In this document: piece by piece, positions 1 through 5,891 of the stretch
How the letters are laid out: every line of letters starts with the position of its first letter
Numbering within the stretch: position 1 is the stretch's first letter
DNA from: an uncultured Oscillospiraceae bacterium
Lineage (GTDB): Bacteria; Bacillota; Clostridia; Oscillospirales; Oscillospiraceae
Assembly (NCBI GenBank): GCA_934643765.1
Contig: CAKUCT010000117.1
Span: 1-6,371 of the forward strand
Direction: 5' to 3'
DNA: 6,371 bases
Position numbers and translations under genes: made by a program
The notes under the pieces: generated by a model
What the model was told of the DNA's origin: nothing
What the model saw: only the letters and a program-made list of their open reading frames with translations
Databases searched by the model: none

Positions 1-1009
1 GCCCCCCGCGCGGTACACCGAGGCGACGCTCGTGCGCGCGATGGAGGAAAAGGGCGTGGGTCGTCCGTCGACCTACGCGACCATTGTCTCGACCATCCAG
101 GACCGCGAATACGTCCAGAAGCAGGATAAGCGCCTGTCGCCGACGCCGCTTGGCGAGGTGGTCAACGGCCTGATGATGGAGCATTTCCAGAACGTCATCA
201 ACGTAGAGTTCACTGCCGGCATGGAGGCGCAGCTCGACGAGGTAGAAGCGGGCCAGATCTACTGGAAGCGTGTGCTGGAGTCGTTCTACAAGGGCTTCCA
301 CCAGGAGATGGAGGAGGCCGAGGAGGCGCTCAAGGACACAAGACTCAAGGTGCCCGACGAGGTGACTGAGGAAAAGTGCGACCTGTGCGGCAGAAATCTT
401 GTCATCAAATCCGGCCGGTTCGGCAAGTTCCTTGCCTGCCCGGGTTATCCGGAGTGTAAATTCACAAAGCCGATTGTAGAGCGCATGCCGGGCCGCTGCC
501 CGCGCTGCGGCAGCACCATTCTCAAGCGCAAGAGCAAGCGCGGCTACGCGTATTACGCGTGCGAGCGCGGCGCGGAGTGCGGCTTCATGACCTGGGACGT
601 GCCGACGGAGCACGACTGCCCGGTCTGCGGCCAGACAATGTTCAAGCGCTCCGGCAGAGGCGCAATGAAGCCCTTCTGCATCAATCCCGAGTGCTCCAAC
701 TTCCTGCCGGAGGATAAGCGCGGCTACCGCAAAAAGCCCGCCGCGGCAGAAAACGCCGAAGCGGGCGCAGAGGAAGCGAACCTTCCGCCCGAGCCAGTTG
801 CTGCGGAGGAAGCGCCTGCAAAAAAGACGGCCAAAAAGCCGGCTGCAAAAAAACCGGCATCCAAAAACGCCGCCTCCAAAAAGACCGCAGCGGCGAAAAC
901 GACGAAGGCCGCCGCGAAGAAGACCACCCAAAAAGCGCAGGATAGCGCGCCGGACGGCGCGGAGAAGAAGCCTGCTGCCCGCCGCAAGAAGAAGGAAGCA
1001 GATACATGA
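1..1009 (+). CDS. topA: DNA topoisomerase I (type IA), C-terminal part, 5' end outside window
   Basis: Type IA topoisomerase relaxes negatively supercoiled DNA in the cytoplasm by passing a strand through a transient single-strand break. The reading frame is open from base 2, beginning PPARYTEATLV, so the 335 visible residues are the distal part of a longer protein; the catalytic tyrosine and TOPRIM domain lie upstream. The motif GVGRPSTYATI (visible residues about 18-28) and STIQDREYV are characteristic of bacterial TopA. Three four-cysteine zinc ribbons follow, at visible residues about 126-152 (CDLC...CPGYPEC), 166-193 (CPRC...CERGAEC) and 206-231 (CPVC...CINPEC). The last roughly 90 residues are a low-complexity Lys/Ala/Pro tail. 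The stop TGA overlaps the ATG of trmFO. A GTG at 32 is internal, not a start. Family assignment is secure; the tail's role is inferred. Confidence 0.97.
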   Translation, partial: PPARYTEATLVRAMEEKGVGRPSTYATIVSTIQDREYVQKQDKRLSPTPLGEVVNGLMMEHFQNVINVEFTAGMEAQLDEVEAGQIYWKRVLESFYKGFHQEMEEAEEALKDTRLKVPDEVTEEKCDLCGRNLVIKSGRFGKFLACPGYPECKFTKPIVERMPGRCPRCGSTILKRKSKRGYAYYACERGAECGFMTWDVPTEHDCPVCGQTMFKRSGRGAMKPFCINPECSNFLPEDKRGYRKKPAAAENAEAGAEEANLPPEPVAAEEAPAKKTAKKPAAKKPASKNAASKKTAAAKTTKAAAKKTTQKAQDSAPDGAEKKPAARRKKKEADT

Positions 1010-2316
1010 ATGTTACAGTCATAGGCGCCGGCCTTGCCGGCTGCGAAGCGGCCTGGCAGCTGGCCGAGCGCGGCTTTGCCGTGCGGCTGGTCGAGATGAA
1101 GCCGTCTAAAATGACGCCGGCGCACCATTCGGCGGATTTTGCCGAGCTGGTCTGCTCGAACTCGCTGCGGGGCGACCGGCTGGAAAATGCCGTGGGCCTT
1201 CTGAAAGAAGAGCTCCGGCGGCTGGGAAGCCTGATTCTTGCCTGCGCGGAAGAAAACCGCGTGGAGGCCGGCGGCGCGCTGGCTGTCGACCGGTACGGCT
1301 TTTCCGGCATGGTTACGCAGAAAATCAAAAGCCATCCGAACATCGTCGTCGTGGAAGAAGAGATGACGGCGGTGCCGGAGGGGCCTGTCATCATTGCAAC
1401 CGGCCCGCTGACCAGCGACGCGATGAGTAAGGCCATTCAGGATTATTTCGGCGGACAGAACTACATGAGCTTTTTCGACGCCGCCGCGCCGCTCATTTCC
1501 TTTGAATCCATTGACATGGAAAAGGCGTGGTTTGCCTCGCGGTACGACCGCGGCGACGCAGATTATGTCAACTGCGCGATGGAAAAGGACGAGTACATTG
1601 CCTTTGTTGAGGCTTTGAAAACCGCCGAAGAGGCGCCGGTGCACGGCTTTGAAGACAAACACGTCTTCGAAGGCTGCATGCCAGTTGAGGTCATGGCCAG
1701 AAGAGGCGAAGATACGCTTCGCTACGGGCCCATGAAGCCCGTTGGGCTCAAGGACCCGAAGACCGGCAAGGAGCCATACGCAGTGTTACAGCTGCGCAAG
1801 GACAACGCCATGGGTTCGGTCTATAATCTGGTCGGCTTTCAGACGCACCTGAAATTCCCGGAGCAAAAGCGGGTGTTCTCAATGATTCCGGCGCTGCATG
1901 ACGCGGAGTTTGTGCGCTACGGCGTGATGCACCGCAATACGTTTTTGGACAGCCCGCGCCTGCTTGACCGGTATTACGCCGACCGGCGCAACCCGCTGGT
2001 CGCCTTTGCCGGGCAGATGACGGGCGTGGAGGGCTATGTGGAGTCTACCGCGTCGGGTTTCCTGGCGGCCGTCTCGATGGCAGCGCGGCTCAAGGGCGAG
2101 ACGCTTCCGGACTTTCCGAAGCAGACGGCCATCGGCGCGCTGGCGCAGTACATCAGCGACACCAGCATCGGCAATTTCCAGCCGATGAACATCAATTTCG
2201 GCATCATGGACCCGCTTGGTTATCGGGTCAAGGGCAAGGCAAATAAAAACCTTGCCATTGCCGAGCGCTCGCTCGCGATCATCGATCAGATGGTTCTGGC
2301 GGCGCATCAGGAATAA
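1006..2316 (+). CDS. trmFO: Methylenetetrahydrofolate--tRNA-(uracil-5-)-methyltransferase TrmFO
   Basis: TrmFO is a cytoplasmic flavoenzyme that makes 5-methyluridine at position 54 of the tRNA T loop, using methylenetetrahydrofolate as carbon donor and reduced FAD/NAD(P)H as reductant. The 436-residue length is normal for the family. The N-terminal dinucleotide-binding motif GAGLAGCEAAWQLA is at residues 7-20. Two cysteines sit in the contexts expected for the family's redox/catalytic pair: C50 in LVCSNSLRGD and C224 in FEGCMPVEVMARRGEDTLRYG. Other hallmark blocks are NLVGFQTHLKFPEQKRVF (274-291) and FAGQMTGVEGYVESTASG (334-351). The start ATG overlaps the topA stop in an ATGA arrangement, with GAAGGA at 991-996 as ribosome binding site inside topA, which implies translational coupling. 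The topA-trmFO order is common in Firmicutes. It resembles GidA/MnmG, but the length and cysteine contexts favour TrmFO. Confidence 0.97.
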   Translation: MNVTVIGAGLAGCEAAWQLAERGFAVRLVEMKPSKMTPAHHSADFAELVCSNSLRGDRLENAVGLLKEELRRLGSLILACAEENRVEAGGALAVDRYGFSGMVTQKIKSHPNIVVVEEEMTAVPEGPVIIATGPLTSDAMSKAIQDYFGGQNYMSFFDAAAPLISFESIDMEKAWFASRYDRGDADYVNCAMEKDEYIAFVEALKTAEEAPVHGFEDKHVFEGCMPVEVMARRGEDTLRYGPMKPVGLKDPKTGKEPYAVLQLRKDNAMGSVYNLVGFQTHLKFPEQKRVFSMIPALHDAEFVRYGVMHRNTFLDSPRLLDRYYADRRNPLVAFAGQMTGVEGYVESTASGFLAAVSMAARLKGETLPDFPKQTAIGALAQYISDTSIGNFQPMNINFGIMDPLGYRVKGKANKNLAIAERSLAIIDQMVLAAHQE

Positions 2317-2334
2317 ACAAAAGGAGGACACCGG

Positions 2335-3378
2335 ATGCGGATCATTGTGGACGTCATGGGCGGCGACAATGCGCCCGAGGCCATTGCGCTGGGCGCGATT
2401 GAGGCCGCCAGGGAAGAGAAGCTGGACGTGGTTCTGGTCGGGCGCGGCGAGGCAATTCTGCAGTGCCTGAAAGATCACGGCATCGACACGCTTCCGCAGG
2501 GCGTGGAGATTGCCAACGCGGACGACGTCGTGGATATGCACGACGATCCGGCGACGGTGATCAAGATCCGGAAAAACTCGTCCATGCTTGTCGGCCTTCG
2601 CATGCTGGCAGAGGGCGGCGGCGACGCGTTTGTGTCTGCGGGCTCTACTGGCGCGCTCCTGTCGGCGGCAACGCTTGTTGTCAAGCGCATCAAAGGGATT
2701 CGCCGCGCGGCGATGGGCCCCGTGATTCCGACAAAGCAGGGCGGCGCCGTGCTCATCGACTGCGGCGCGACGGCGGAGTGTACGCCGGAGTTTTTACTGC
2801 AGTTTGCTTTCATGGGCTCGTATTACGCAAAGAAGATGCTGGGCCTGGAGCGGCCCCGTGTGGCGCTTTTGAACATCGGAAGCGAGGACACAAAGGGCAC
2901 GCAGCTGCAAAAGGATGCCTACGCGCTGCTGAAAAATGCGGGCGACGCGGGTTATGTAAACTTTATCGGCAATGTGGAGGCGCGCGGCGTGCCGCTGGGT
3001 GAGGCGGATGTCGTCGTGGCCGACGGATTTTCCGGCAACGTCCTTCTCAAGGGCATTGAGGGCACGGCACTTTTCATGTCCGGCATGGTAAAGGATATGT
3101 TTAAGAAGAATATCGGGACAAGGCTTGCCGCCGCGCTGTGCATGTCCGGGATCAAGGAATTCAAAAACAAGCTGGACTACCGGCAGACGGGCGGCACGGT
3201 GCTCATCGGGCTGACAAAACCTGTTGTAAAGGCGCACGGCTCGTCTGACGCGCTGGCCATTCACAGCGCAATCCGCCAGGCGGCGCAGGCCGTTGCGTCC
3301 GGATTTACAGAAGATATTCGAGCAAATGTGGAACAGATGATCGTTCCGAAGGAGTTGGAGCATGTACACAGAACTTGA
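2335..3378 (+). CDS. plsX: Phosphate acyltransferase PlsX (acyl-ACP:phosphate acyltransferase)
   Basis: PlsX converts acyl-ACP and phosphate to acyl-phosphate, the acyl donor used by PlsY to acylate glycerol-3-phosphate, at the start of phospholipid synthesis; it is a peripheral, cytoplasmic-face enzyme. The 347 residues are full length. Family blocks are IIVDVMGGDNAPEA (3-16), SAGSTGALLSAA (101-112), LLNIGSEDTKGTQ (178-190), FIGNVEARGVP (210-220), VADGFSGNVLLKG (228-240) and KAHGSSDALA (299-308). The start is fixed by AAGGAGG at 2321-2327, 7 nt before the ATG and 5 nt after the trmFO stop. The gene lies 18 nt after trmFO and its last 17 nt overlap rnc. Many bacteria have acpP or fab genes next to plsX; none lies between plsX and rnc here. 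No separate promoter is evident, so expression probably depends on the upstream transcript. Confidence 0.97.
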   Translation: MRIIVDVMGGDNAPEAIALGAIEAAREEKLDVVLVGRGEAILQCLKDHGIDTLPQGVEIANADDVVDMHDDPATVIKIRKNSSMLVGLRMLAEGGGDAFVSAGSTGALLSAATLVVKRIKGIRRAAMGPVIPTKQGGAVLIDCGATAECTPEFLLQFAFMGSYYAKKMLGLERPRVALLNIGSEDTKGTQLQKDAYALLKNAGDAGYVNFIGNVEARGVPLGEADVVVADGFSGNVLLKGIEGTALFMSGMVKDMFKKNIGTRLAAALCMSGIKEFKNKLDYRQTGGTVLIGLTKPVVKAHGSSDALAIHSAIRQAAQAVASGFTEDIRANVEQMIVPKELEHVHRT

Positions 3379-4048
3379 GCAGGGCCTTGGCTACTGCTTT
3401 CAGAATCGGAAGCTGCTTGAAAACGCGCTGACGCACAGTTCCTATGCCAATGAAAACCGCGAGCGCGGCATTCCGGATAACGAGCGGCTGGAATTTCTGG
3501 GTGACTCGATTCTCGGCTTTGTGGTGGCGGACTATCTTTATCGCCGCTTCCCGGACAAGCCCGAAGGGGAGCTGACCCGCATCCGCGCAGACTTGGTCTG
3601 CGAGACGAACCTTGCCAAGGCGGCCGGAACCATTCACTTGGGCGCGTTCTTGCTGCTCGGCCACGGAGAAGACCACGGCGGCGGGCGCAAACGCGACTCG
3701 ATTGTTTCCGACGCAATGGAATCTGTCATTGCGGCAAGCTATATGGACGGCGGCTTTGAGGCGGCCAAGGGCATCATCGACAGGCTGATTCTGAGCGATA
3801 TCCCGGTGGGCCGGCCGCGCAATTTTGACTACAAGACAGCGCTGCAGGAGCTTGTCCAGCGGAAAAAGGACCAGTCGCTGCACTATGAGCTGATTGCGGA
3901 GTCCGGGCCTGACCATGACAAGCACTTTACCGTGGAGGTGCTTCTCAATGGCCTTGCCGTCGGGCAGGGAACCGGCAGCAGCAAAAAGCGCGCCGAGCAG
4001 GCCGCGGCAGAGGCAGCCATCGAAAAGCTCTTCCCGAGCGCGCTGTAA
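3362..4048 (+). CDS. rnc: Ribonuclease III
   Basis: RNase III cleaves double-stranded RNA in the cytoplasm, including rRNA precursors and structured mRNAs. The 228-residue protein has the two expected domains. The catalytic RNase III domain (about 1-145) carries the signature NERLEFLGDSIL (40-51) and the second acidic site SDAMES (116-121). By alignment with the family, E44, D48, D117 and E120 are the metal-binding residues, and all are present. The double-stranded-RNA-binding domain (about 155-225) starts FDYKTALQELVQ and ends with the basic helix SSKKRAEQAAAEAAI. The ATG follows AAGGAG at 3349-3354 by 7 nt, with both lying inside the end of plsX, so translation is probably coupled. It is the last gene of the cluster: a strong terminator begins 29 nt after the stop. 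The smc/ftsY genes that often follow rnc in Firmicutes are not here. Confidence 0.97.
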   Translation: MYTELEQGLGYCFQNRKLLENALTHSSYANENRERGIPDNERLEFLGDSILGFVVADYLYRRFPDKPEGELTRIRADLVCETNLAKAAGTIHLGAFLLLGHGEDHGGGRKRDSIVSDAMESVIAASYMDGGFEAAKGIIDRLILSDIPVGRPRNFDYKTALQELVQRKKDQSLHYELIAESGPDHDKHFTVEVLLNGLAVGQGTGSSKKRAEQAAAEAAIEKLFPSAL

Positions 4049-4061
4049 AGCAGGCGGCGAA

Positions 4062-4078
4062 TATGTAATTCATACATA
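4062..4078. repeat. Small inverted repeat after rnc
   Basis: TATGTA and TACATA form perfect 6-bp arms around a 5-nt spacer. The element abuts the terminator stem. The arms are A/T-rich and short, so this may be chance or a weak extra hairpin at the rnc mRNA 3' end. Confidence 0.3.
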
Positions 4079-4114
4079 AAAAATCGCAAGTGTGATACAC
4101 ACTTGCGATTTTTT
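4078..4114. terminator. Bidirectional intrinsic terminator between rnc and the small minus-strand gene
   Basis: A perfect 17-bp inverted repeat (4078-4094 with 4098-4114) surrounds a 3-nt loop, ATA. The outer six pairs are A-run against T-run, so the RNA of either strand has a GC-containing core hairpin (TCGCAAGTGTG) followed by six U. It lies 29 nt after the rnc stop on the plus strand and 8 nt after the small-gene stop on the minus strand, so it should end both converging transcripts. Confidence 0.93.
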
Positions 4115-4122
4115 ACAATGTA

Positions 4123-4254
4123 TTAAGCCTTTGGAAGCGTGATGCTGCCGCATACGGTCGGGGCCGGATAAAGGGTGTAGACAAAGCTCGGCGCTGCGCA
4201 GGCGTACAGCGCGATGGCGCCAAGCAGCAAGAGTGCCGCAAACAGATATCGCAT
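4123..4254 (-). CDS. Small hydrophobic secreted or membrane peptide, 43 residues, unknown function
   Basis: I do not recognise a family. The frame encodes 43 residues starting MRYLFAALLLLGAIALYACA: one arginine, then an unbroken hydrophobic stretch (about 4-18), then C19, a signal-peptide or single membrane-anchor layout. The sequence LYAC resembles a lipobox, but Tyr at the -2 position is atypical, so lipoprotein processing is doubtful. Residues 20-43 are Pro/Tyr/Thr-rich with a second cysteine (C35) and end SITLPKA. Support for a real gene: AGGAGG 7 nt before the chosen ATG, a strong terminator 8 nt after the TAA, no competing gene on either strand, and GC-rich third positions (about 29 of 42 codons by my count) like its neighbours. 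Two further in-frame ATGs lie directly upstream (4255-4260), allowing 44 or 45 residues. It follows the MATE gene by 109 nt on the same strand with no obvious terminator between. Confidence 0.66.
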   Translation of the reverse strand: MRYLFAALLLLGAIALYACAAPSFVYTLYPAPTVCGSITLPKA

Positions 4255-4260
4255 CATCAT

Positions 4261-4267
4261 TCCTCCT
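4261..4267 (-). promoter_or_regulatory. Ribosome binding site with triple ATG
   Basis: The minus strand reads AGGAGGA followed by ATGATGATG. From the AGGAGG core the three ATGs lie 1, 4 and 7 nt downstream. Only the third, at 4252-4254, has ideal spacing, so it is the preferred start of the small peptide gene. The first two may still take part in initiation or ribosome queuing. Confidence 0.75.
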
Positions 4268-4269
4268 GA

Positions 4270-4298
4270 AATGTCGTTCTATCCAGTAAGACGACATT
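4270..4298 (-). promoter_or_regulatory. Inverted repeat / hairpin just upstream of the small-gene ribosome binding site
   Basis: AATGTCGT and ACGACATT form perfect 8-bp arms around a 13-nt spacer. On the minus-strand RNA the hairpin ends 2 nt before AGGAGG. It could be a translational control hairpin, an mRNA stabiliser, or a dyad binding site for a repressor. No U run follows, so it is not a terminator. The repeat is directly visible; its function is inference. Confidence 0.5.
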
Positions 4299-4322
4299 GC
4301 GAGGGAAAACGTTGCAGCTTTT

Positions 4323-4337
4323 TCAAAAATTTTTTGA
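4323..4337. repeat. A/T palindrome in the spacer after the MATE gene
   Basis: TCAAAAA and TTTTTGA flank a single base, giving a 15-nt palindrome in an otherwise GC-rich region. It could act as a weak terminator for the MATE transcript or as a curved A-tract element. A one-base loop and all-A/U inner pairs make a stable RNA hairpin unlikely. Confidence 0.3.
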
Positions 4338-4363
4338 CAAAATGCGCGGCCAGCAGCGGCTTC

Positions 4364-5734
4364 TTATATTTCTTCCTCCGCCATTCTGGCATTCGCGACC
4401 TTCAAAGTCTTGCGCAGGAAGATGCTGCTGAGAATAAACGCAAAAATCTCCGCAATCGGGAAGCAGAACCAGACCAGCTCCAGCCGCCCGCTCTGCGCCA
4501 GCAGCCATGCTACCGGCAGCAGCACCAGCAGCTGACGGCACACGGAGTTGATGAGCGCGTGGATGGGGTTTCCAATGGCCTGGAATACAGAGCTGGAGAC
4601 AATGCAGAAGCCGGCAAACAAAAAGTGGATCGCGATAATCCGGAAGGCCGGGATGCCGATCTGGCGCATATGATCTGTGGCATTGAAAAGCGACAGAAGC
4701 GTTCCGGGGATGAACTCCATCAGCGCAAGGCCCACGAGCATGATGCAGATGGCCGTCGCGATGGAAAGGCGGATGGTTTTCCAGACGCGCTCGGGCTTTT
4801 TTGCGCCGTAGTTATAGGAGATGATCGGAATCATGCCGTTGTTCAGGCCGAAGACCGGCATGAAGATAAAGCTCTGGAGCTTGAAATAGACGCCGAAGAC
4901 GGCGGTCGCTGTGGTGGAGAAGGCGATGAGAATCTGGTTGAGGCCAAAGTTCATCACCGAGCTGATGGACATCATCACAATCGACGGGATGCCGACGCGG
5001 TAAATTTCCTTCACGGTGTCCCAATGGAAGCGGATGAGCTTCAGACGGATCTGAACCTCGGGGTTATATCTGAGATTGAACAAAATTGCGAGAATGGCCG
5101 CGACGATCTGGCCGATGACCGTTGCCACAGCCGCGCCCGCAACCTCCATGCGCGGAAGGCCGAAGTAGCCGAAGATCAGAATCGGGTCCAGAACAATGTT
5201 GGTCAGCGCGCCGACCAGCTGGGTAAACATTGCAAGCTTTGTCCGGCCGGTCGACTGCAGCAGCCGCTCAAAGCAGAACTGTGCAAAAATACCGATGGAC
5301 GCGCCGAGGCAGATGGTGGTGTAGCTGGTGCCGTAGTCGATGATCTGCTGTACATCGGTCTGCGCAGCAAAAAACGGCCGCGAGAAGCATACGCCGATCA
5401 GACAGAATAGGACAAAGTTGCAGAAAACCAGGAAAATAGACGTATTTGCCGCGCGGTTTACCTGCTCGTGCTGCCTGGCGCCTAGCGCGCGGGACAAAAG
5501 GGCGTTGGTGCCGACGGCGGTGCCGCTGCCGAAGGCAATCATCAGATTCTGCAGCGGGAAGGCGAGCGAGAGCGCACTCAGTGCGTTTTCATTGATGCGC
5601 GAGACGTAGACGCTGTCGACCACGTTGTAGCACGCCTGCACCAGCATGGAAATCATCATCGGAATTGCCATGTTGGCAAGAAGCCGGCCGACCGGCATGG
5701 TTCCCATCTTGTTTTCGGTTCTGAGCTGCTCCAT
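4364..5734 (-). CDS. MATE-family multidrug efflux transporter (cation antiporter)
   Basis: Inner-membrane antiporter of the MATE (MatE/NorM/MepA-like) family, which exports cationic drugs, dyes or metabolites in exchange for Na+ or H+. The 456 residues are the usual length, with about 12 membrane segments in two related halves (about 15-220 and 240-445). Family features include IPMMISMLVQACYNVVDSVY (24-43) with the first-helix Asp40, FERLLQSTGRTKLAM (155-169), ALTNIVLDPILIFGYFG (176-192), and in the second half NNGMIPIISYNYGAKKPERV (298-317). The start is set at MEQLRTENK because GGAG lies 7 nt upstream and family members begin near the ENKMGTMPVG block. An open in-frame stretch runs 37 codons further upstream (to TTG 5845) but crosses the leader terminator and has no ribosome binding site. 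Substrate cannot be read from sequence. It follows purB but has its own promoter. Confidence 0.93.
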   Translation of the reverse strand: MEQLRTENKMGTMPVGRLLANMAIPMMISMLVQACYNVVDSVYVSRINENALSALSLAFPLQNLMIAFGSGTAVGTNALLSRALGARQHEQVNRAANTSIFLVFCNFVLFCLIGVCFSRPFFAAQTDVQQIIDYGTSYTTICLGASIGIFAQFCFERLLQSTGRTKLAMFTQLVGALTNIVLDPILIFGYFGLPRMEVAGAAVATVIGQIVAAILAILFNLRYNPEVQIRLKLIRFHWDTVKEIYRVGIPSIVMMSISSVMNFGLNQILIAFSTTATAVFGVYFKLQSFIFMPVFGLNNGMIPIISYNYGAKKPERVWKTIRLSIATAICIMLVGLALMEFIPGTLLSLFNATDHMRQIGIPAFRIIAIHFLFAGFCIVSSSVFQAIGNPIHALINSVCRQLLVLLPVAWLLAQSGRLELVWFCFPIAEIFAFILSSIFLRKTLKVANARMAEEEI

Positions 5735-5741
5735 GATGATT

Positions 5742-5745
5742 CTCC
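5742..5745 (-). promoter_or_regulatory. Ribosome binding site that decides the MATE start
   Basis: GGAG on the minus strand, 7 nt before ATG 5734-5732, within AAAGGAAATGGAG. It supports the 456-residue start over the longer upstream open frame. Confidence 0.7.
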
Positions 5746-5765
5746 ATTTCCTTTCAAACGCAAAA

Positions 5766-5785
5766 TATGCTGCTGCGGCAGCATA
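5766..5785 (-). promoter_or_regulatory. Second hairpin in the MATE leader
   Basis: On the minus strand TATGCTGC and GCAGCATA form a perfect 8-bp stem with a CGCA loop, followed by only TTTTG. It directly follows the T run of the leader terminator. It may be a weak backup terminator or part of an alternative leader fold. Confidence 0.45.
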
Positions 5786-5818
5786 AAAACTGCTCTCGCC
5801 CAGAACGGACGAGAGCAG
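5785..5818 (-). terminator. Intrinsic terminator after purB and inside the MATE leader
   Basis: On the minus strand CTGCTCTCGTCC pairs with GGGCGAGAGCAG (12 bp, one G-U wobble) around loop GTTCT, followed immediately by TTTTT. It lies 73 nt after the purB stop and is the first strong terminator there. It also lies downstream of the MATE promoter and upstream of the MATE ATG, so it should interrupt MATE transcripts as well. Terminator structure is clear from sequence; the dual role is inferred. Confidence 0.88.
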
Positions 5819-5850
5819 AGTCCTATTTTCTTCTCCCGCAAACAACCAAT

Positions 5851-5879
5851 ATGTTACAGGATAAGCGGTTTTCTGTCAA
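5851..5879 (-). promoter_or_regulatory. Sigma-A type promoter of the MATE gene
   Basis: On the minus strand a perfect -35 TTGACA (5874-5879) is separated by exactly 17 nt from -10 TAACAT (5851-5856; 4 of 6 matches, including the first two and last two bases). The predicted start is near 5843-5845. It begins 12 nt after the purB stop and faces the MATE gene. Confidence 0.8.
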
Positions 5880-5891
5880 GCACTTTTCCAA

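Larger units (their letters stand above)
5735..5844 (-). promoter_or_regulatory. 5' leader of the MATE gene, candidate transcription attenuator
   Basis: About 110 nt lie between the predicted transcription start (near 5844) and the MATE ATG. In minus-strand order it holds a purine-rich segment CGGGAGAAG (5830-5838), an intrinsic terminator (5785-5818), a second hairpin (5766-5785) and the ribosome binding site. The purine-rich segment can pair with the terminator's 5' arm CTGCTCTCG (5810-5818) at 8 of 9 positions, one of them G-U, across an 11-nt loop, which makes it a possible antiterminator. No known riboswitch class was recognised; in particular the loops lack the ACGR of the guanidine-II (mini-ykkC) motif. 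Regulation by ligand, protein or stalled ribosome is inference. Confidence 0.5.

Noticed and set aside
798..1109. Arginine-rich plus-strand frame overlapping the topA tail
   Set aside because: It is the +1 reading of the Lys/Ala-rich topA tail and runs into trmFO out of frame; its composition is a by-product of the repeat.
724..1662. Minus-strand open frames of 251 and 312 codons across topA and trmFO
   Set aside because: They are shadows of strong plus-strand genes, with alanine/arginine-rich translations and no recognisable domain.
4180..4201. Lipoprotein signal in the 43-residue peptide (LYAC)
   Set aside because: Tyr before the Ala-Cys does not fit the lipobox consensus, so I call it only a hydrophobic signal or anchor.
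4334..4370. Plus-strand TTGACA (4334-4339) with TATATT (4365-4370) as an antisense promoter into the MATE gene
   Set aside because: The spacing is 25 nt, far from the 17 nt needed, and no other -10 sequence fits.
4214..5410. Long plus-strand open frame of 398 codons
   Set aside because: It lies antisense to the MATE gene, its translation is rich in charged residues without domain motifs, and the minus-strand frame has clear family motifs.
5766..5818. Guanidine-II (mini-ykkC) riboswitch, suggested by two tandem hairpins before a transporter
   Set aside because: The loops are GTTCT and CGCA on the transcribed strand, not the required ACGR, and the first stem is a classic terminator.
5735..5845. 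N-terminal extension of the MATE protein by 37 codons, starting at TTG 5845
   Set aside because: The frame is open, but it starts at the predicted transcription start without a ribosome binding site and would translate through the terminator hairpin; family members start at the internal ATG 5734.
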